From NCBI RefSeq assembly GCF_025165795.1, contig NZ_JAJAGO010000011.1, forward strand, positions 248,001 to 312,000: DNA of 64,000 nucleotides. Reading direction: 5' to 3'. Shown here one piece after another: positions 62,473-64,000 of this stretch. Position 1 is the stretch's first letter. Every line of letters starts with the position of its first letter. Made by a program: the position numbers and the translations under genes. Source of the stretch: Streptomyces gossypii (lineage in GTDB: Bacteria; Actinomycetota; Actinomycetes; Streptomycetales; Streptomycetaceae). The notes beneath the pieces were generated by a model. It had not been told where the DNA came from. It ran no database searches and was given only the letters and a program-made list of their open reading frames with translations.

Positions 62473-64000
62473 CGACGCCTACCCACAGCGCCGCGCCGCG
62501 CCGCACGTACATGATCGGCCGGGCCCGGCCGAACGCAGTCGTCGGCAAGAACCGGGAGACCGGCGAGATCGCAGTGATCATCGCCGGGGCCTTCATCGGC
62601 ATGATGAGCGGCCTGCTGGTCCCCGTGCTGGCCGTACGCATTCCCGCGCTGGTCGGCTTCCCCATGCTCGCGCTGGCGGTCGTGTACGTGCCCTACCGGG
62701 GGCGCACACTCTACAAGTGGTTCGAGATCAACCGCTCTTTCAAGCGGATGGTGCGTCGCGGCGCACCATACCGGTCGGGTGTCGCCGAGGCCGGGATCAG
62801 CCTGGACGGCCGTGAGGTGGAGGTCGGTCCACCCCCGGGGGTCGGACGGATCAACTGGCTGTCCGCGCCCTTCGGCCCCGACGAGATCGCGGTGCTGCTG
62901 CACGCGGACCGCCGCACCGTCACCGCCGCCATCGAGATCGAGGGCCCCGGCGTCGGGCTGCGCGACAGTGAGGATCAGGAGGCCCTGGTCGACCGTTTCG
63001 GCACGCTGCTGAAGCATGTGGCCAACGGCGACGGCTTCGTCTCGCGCCTGCAGATCCTCGCCCGTACTCTCCCCGCCGACCCCGACGCGCACGCGAAGGA
63101 CATCGCCCAGCGCGGCGACGAACGGGCGGCGCCCTGGCTTCAGGCGTCGTACGAGCAGTTGCAGTCGATGGTGTCGACCTCCAGCGAGCAGCACCGCGCC
63201 TATCTGGTCGCCTGTATGCACTACGGGCGCGAACTGGCCGCCGAGGGTGCGACGATCGCCAAGGCGGCGCGCGCCTCCGGCCGGAAGAGCGGCGGCTCCG
63301 CACGCAGCCGGAGGATGACCAAGGACGAGGGTCTTGCCGTCGTGATGGCCCGGGAACTCACGGACATCTGCGCCCGGTTGGCCGAGGCCGACATCCGGGT
63401 GCGGCAGCCGCTGGGCCAGGCCCGGATGTCGTCGCTGATCCATTCCATGTACGACCCGGATCACCCCATCGACCACATCCAGGCGATGACCAAGCGGAAC
63501 GCCTGGCCCGCCGAGCTGGATGCGATGGAGCCGACCTATCTCCGGGCGAAGACCCGCGAGTCGGTGACACGCGCGCCGTGGTGTCACTCCACGGCGTGGA
63601 TCAAGGAGTGGCCGATGACCCCGGTCGGCGTCAACTTCCTGGCGCCGCTGCTGGTGCACACGCCCGATGTGATCCGTACGGTCGCGGTGGTGATGGATCT
63701 GGAGCCGACGGAGCTGGCCATCGAGCGGATGCTCACGGAGAAGACGAACGACGATGCGGAGGCGAGCCGGTCCGCGAAGATGAACCGGACGGTCGACCCT
63801 CGCGACGTCGCCTCGCACGGGCGCGTCGACCAGCGCGGTGAGGACCTGGCGAGCGGAGCGGCCGGGGTCAATCTGGTCGGCTACATCACGGTCTCCTCCC
63901 GTACCCCCGAGGCGCTCGCCCGTGACAAGCGGACGATCCGCGCGTCCGCCGGGAAGTCCTATCTCAAGCTGGAGTGGTGCGATCGGGAGCATCATCGCGC
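62469..64000 (+). CDS. SCO6880-family (VirB4-like) protein, 3' truncated by window edge
   Basis: The frame starts with GTG at 62469 and stays open to the window end (510 codons). MIGRARPNAVVGKNRETGEI is followed by two membrane helices (about 35-75, PrgI-like) and a large cytoplasmic part with APWLQASYEQLQSMV, STAWIKEWPMTPVGVNFLAPLLV and VTSSRTPEAL-like (ITVSSRTPEALARDK). This matches the SCO6880 family, whose C-terminus carries a VirB4-type ATPase that would lie beyond the window. Confidence 0.88.
   Translation, partial: MTTPTHSAAPRRTYMIGRARPNAVVGKNRETGEIAVIIAGAFIGMMSGLLVPVLAVRIPALVGFPMLALAVVYVPYRGRTLYKWFEINRSFKRMVRRGAPYRSGVAEAGISLDGREVEVGPPPGVGRINWLSAPFGPDEIAVLLHADRRTVTAAIEIEGPGVGLRDSEDQEALVDRFGTLLKHVANGDGFVSRLQILARTLPADPDAHAKDIAQRGDERAAPWLQASYEQLQSMVSTSSEQHRAYLVACMHYGRELAAEGATIAKAARASGRKSGGSARSRRMTKDEGLAVVMARELTDICARLAEADIRVRQPLGQARMSSLIHSMYDPDHPIDHIQAMTKRNAWPAELDAMEPTYLRAKTRESVTRAPWCHSTAWIKEWPMTPVGVNFLAPLLVHTPDVIRTVAVVMDLEPTELAIERMLTEKTNDDAEASRSAKMNRTVDPRDVASHGRVDQRGEDLASGAAGVNLVGYITVSSRTPEALARDKRTIRASAGKSYLKLEWCDREHHR

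Overview
The window comes from a high-GC actinomycete chromosome, most likely a Streptomyces or close relative. The evidence is the very GC-biased codon use, frequent GTG and TTG starts, several mycothiol-linked DinB-like proteins, a DUF397 gene, a SCO6880-type conjugation-like ATPase and Streptomyces-style PHO boxes (11-nt GTTCAC repeats) before pstS. No tRNA, rRNA or CRISPR array was found.

Layout. 1-9 kb: a truncated alpha/beta hydrolase, a GH36 alpha-galactosidase, a coupled NarL/HisKA_3 two-component pair, an ankyrin protein, a stand-alone hemC, two small membrane proteins and a GlxA-type AraC regulator. 9-25 kb is an accessory region: GNAT, epoxide-hydrolase-like enzyme and divergent LysR, a damaged VanX-like dipeptidase, a PPOX protein, two MarR/MFS efflux modules, a WYL regulator facing a DinB-like gene across three tandem 14-bp repeats, and one open reading frame joining an ABC-F ATPase to a virginiamycin B lyase. 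25-34 kb: a 160-bp MITE-like element, a methyltransferase/TetR pair around two palindromes, a UvrA-like ATPase, and a three-gene sensor operon facing an ABC-2 exporter. 34.4-35.9 kb is a graveyard of a TniA/TnsB-type transposase, the start of a TniB gene and an imine-reductase fragment.

36-47 kb looks like conserved core: XRE regulator, HBHA-like protein, DUF2516, SpoIIE-type phosphatase, NlpC/P60 hydrolase, then the phosphate block pstSCAB with PHO boxes, a converging DUF47-PiT operon and a CsoR-type sensor. 47-60 kb is mixed: lipoproteins, PAP2 phosphatase, a VirB1-like hydrolase, a small two-helix membrane protein, a lipoprotein gene interrupted in frame by TAA, a second methyltransferase/TetR module and an SDR pseudogene. 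60.2-64 kb starts a conjugation/type-IV-like operon (TcpC-like, VirB6/TrbL-like, SCO6880/VirB4-like) that runs off the window.

Strongest leads are the ABC-F/Vgb fusion, which could join target protection against type A streptogramins with lyase inactivation of type B; the two methyltransferase/TetR modules with related twin palindromes; and a short repeat end (AGGGCTGTC) found at or over stop codons, once associated with loss of a neighbouring gene's stop. Function calls rest on motif recognition by eye; no database search was run.
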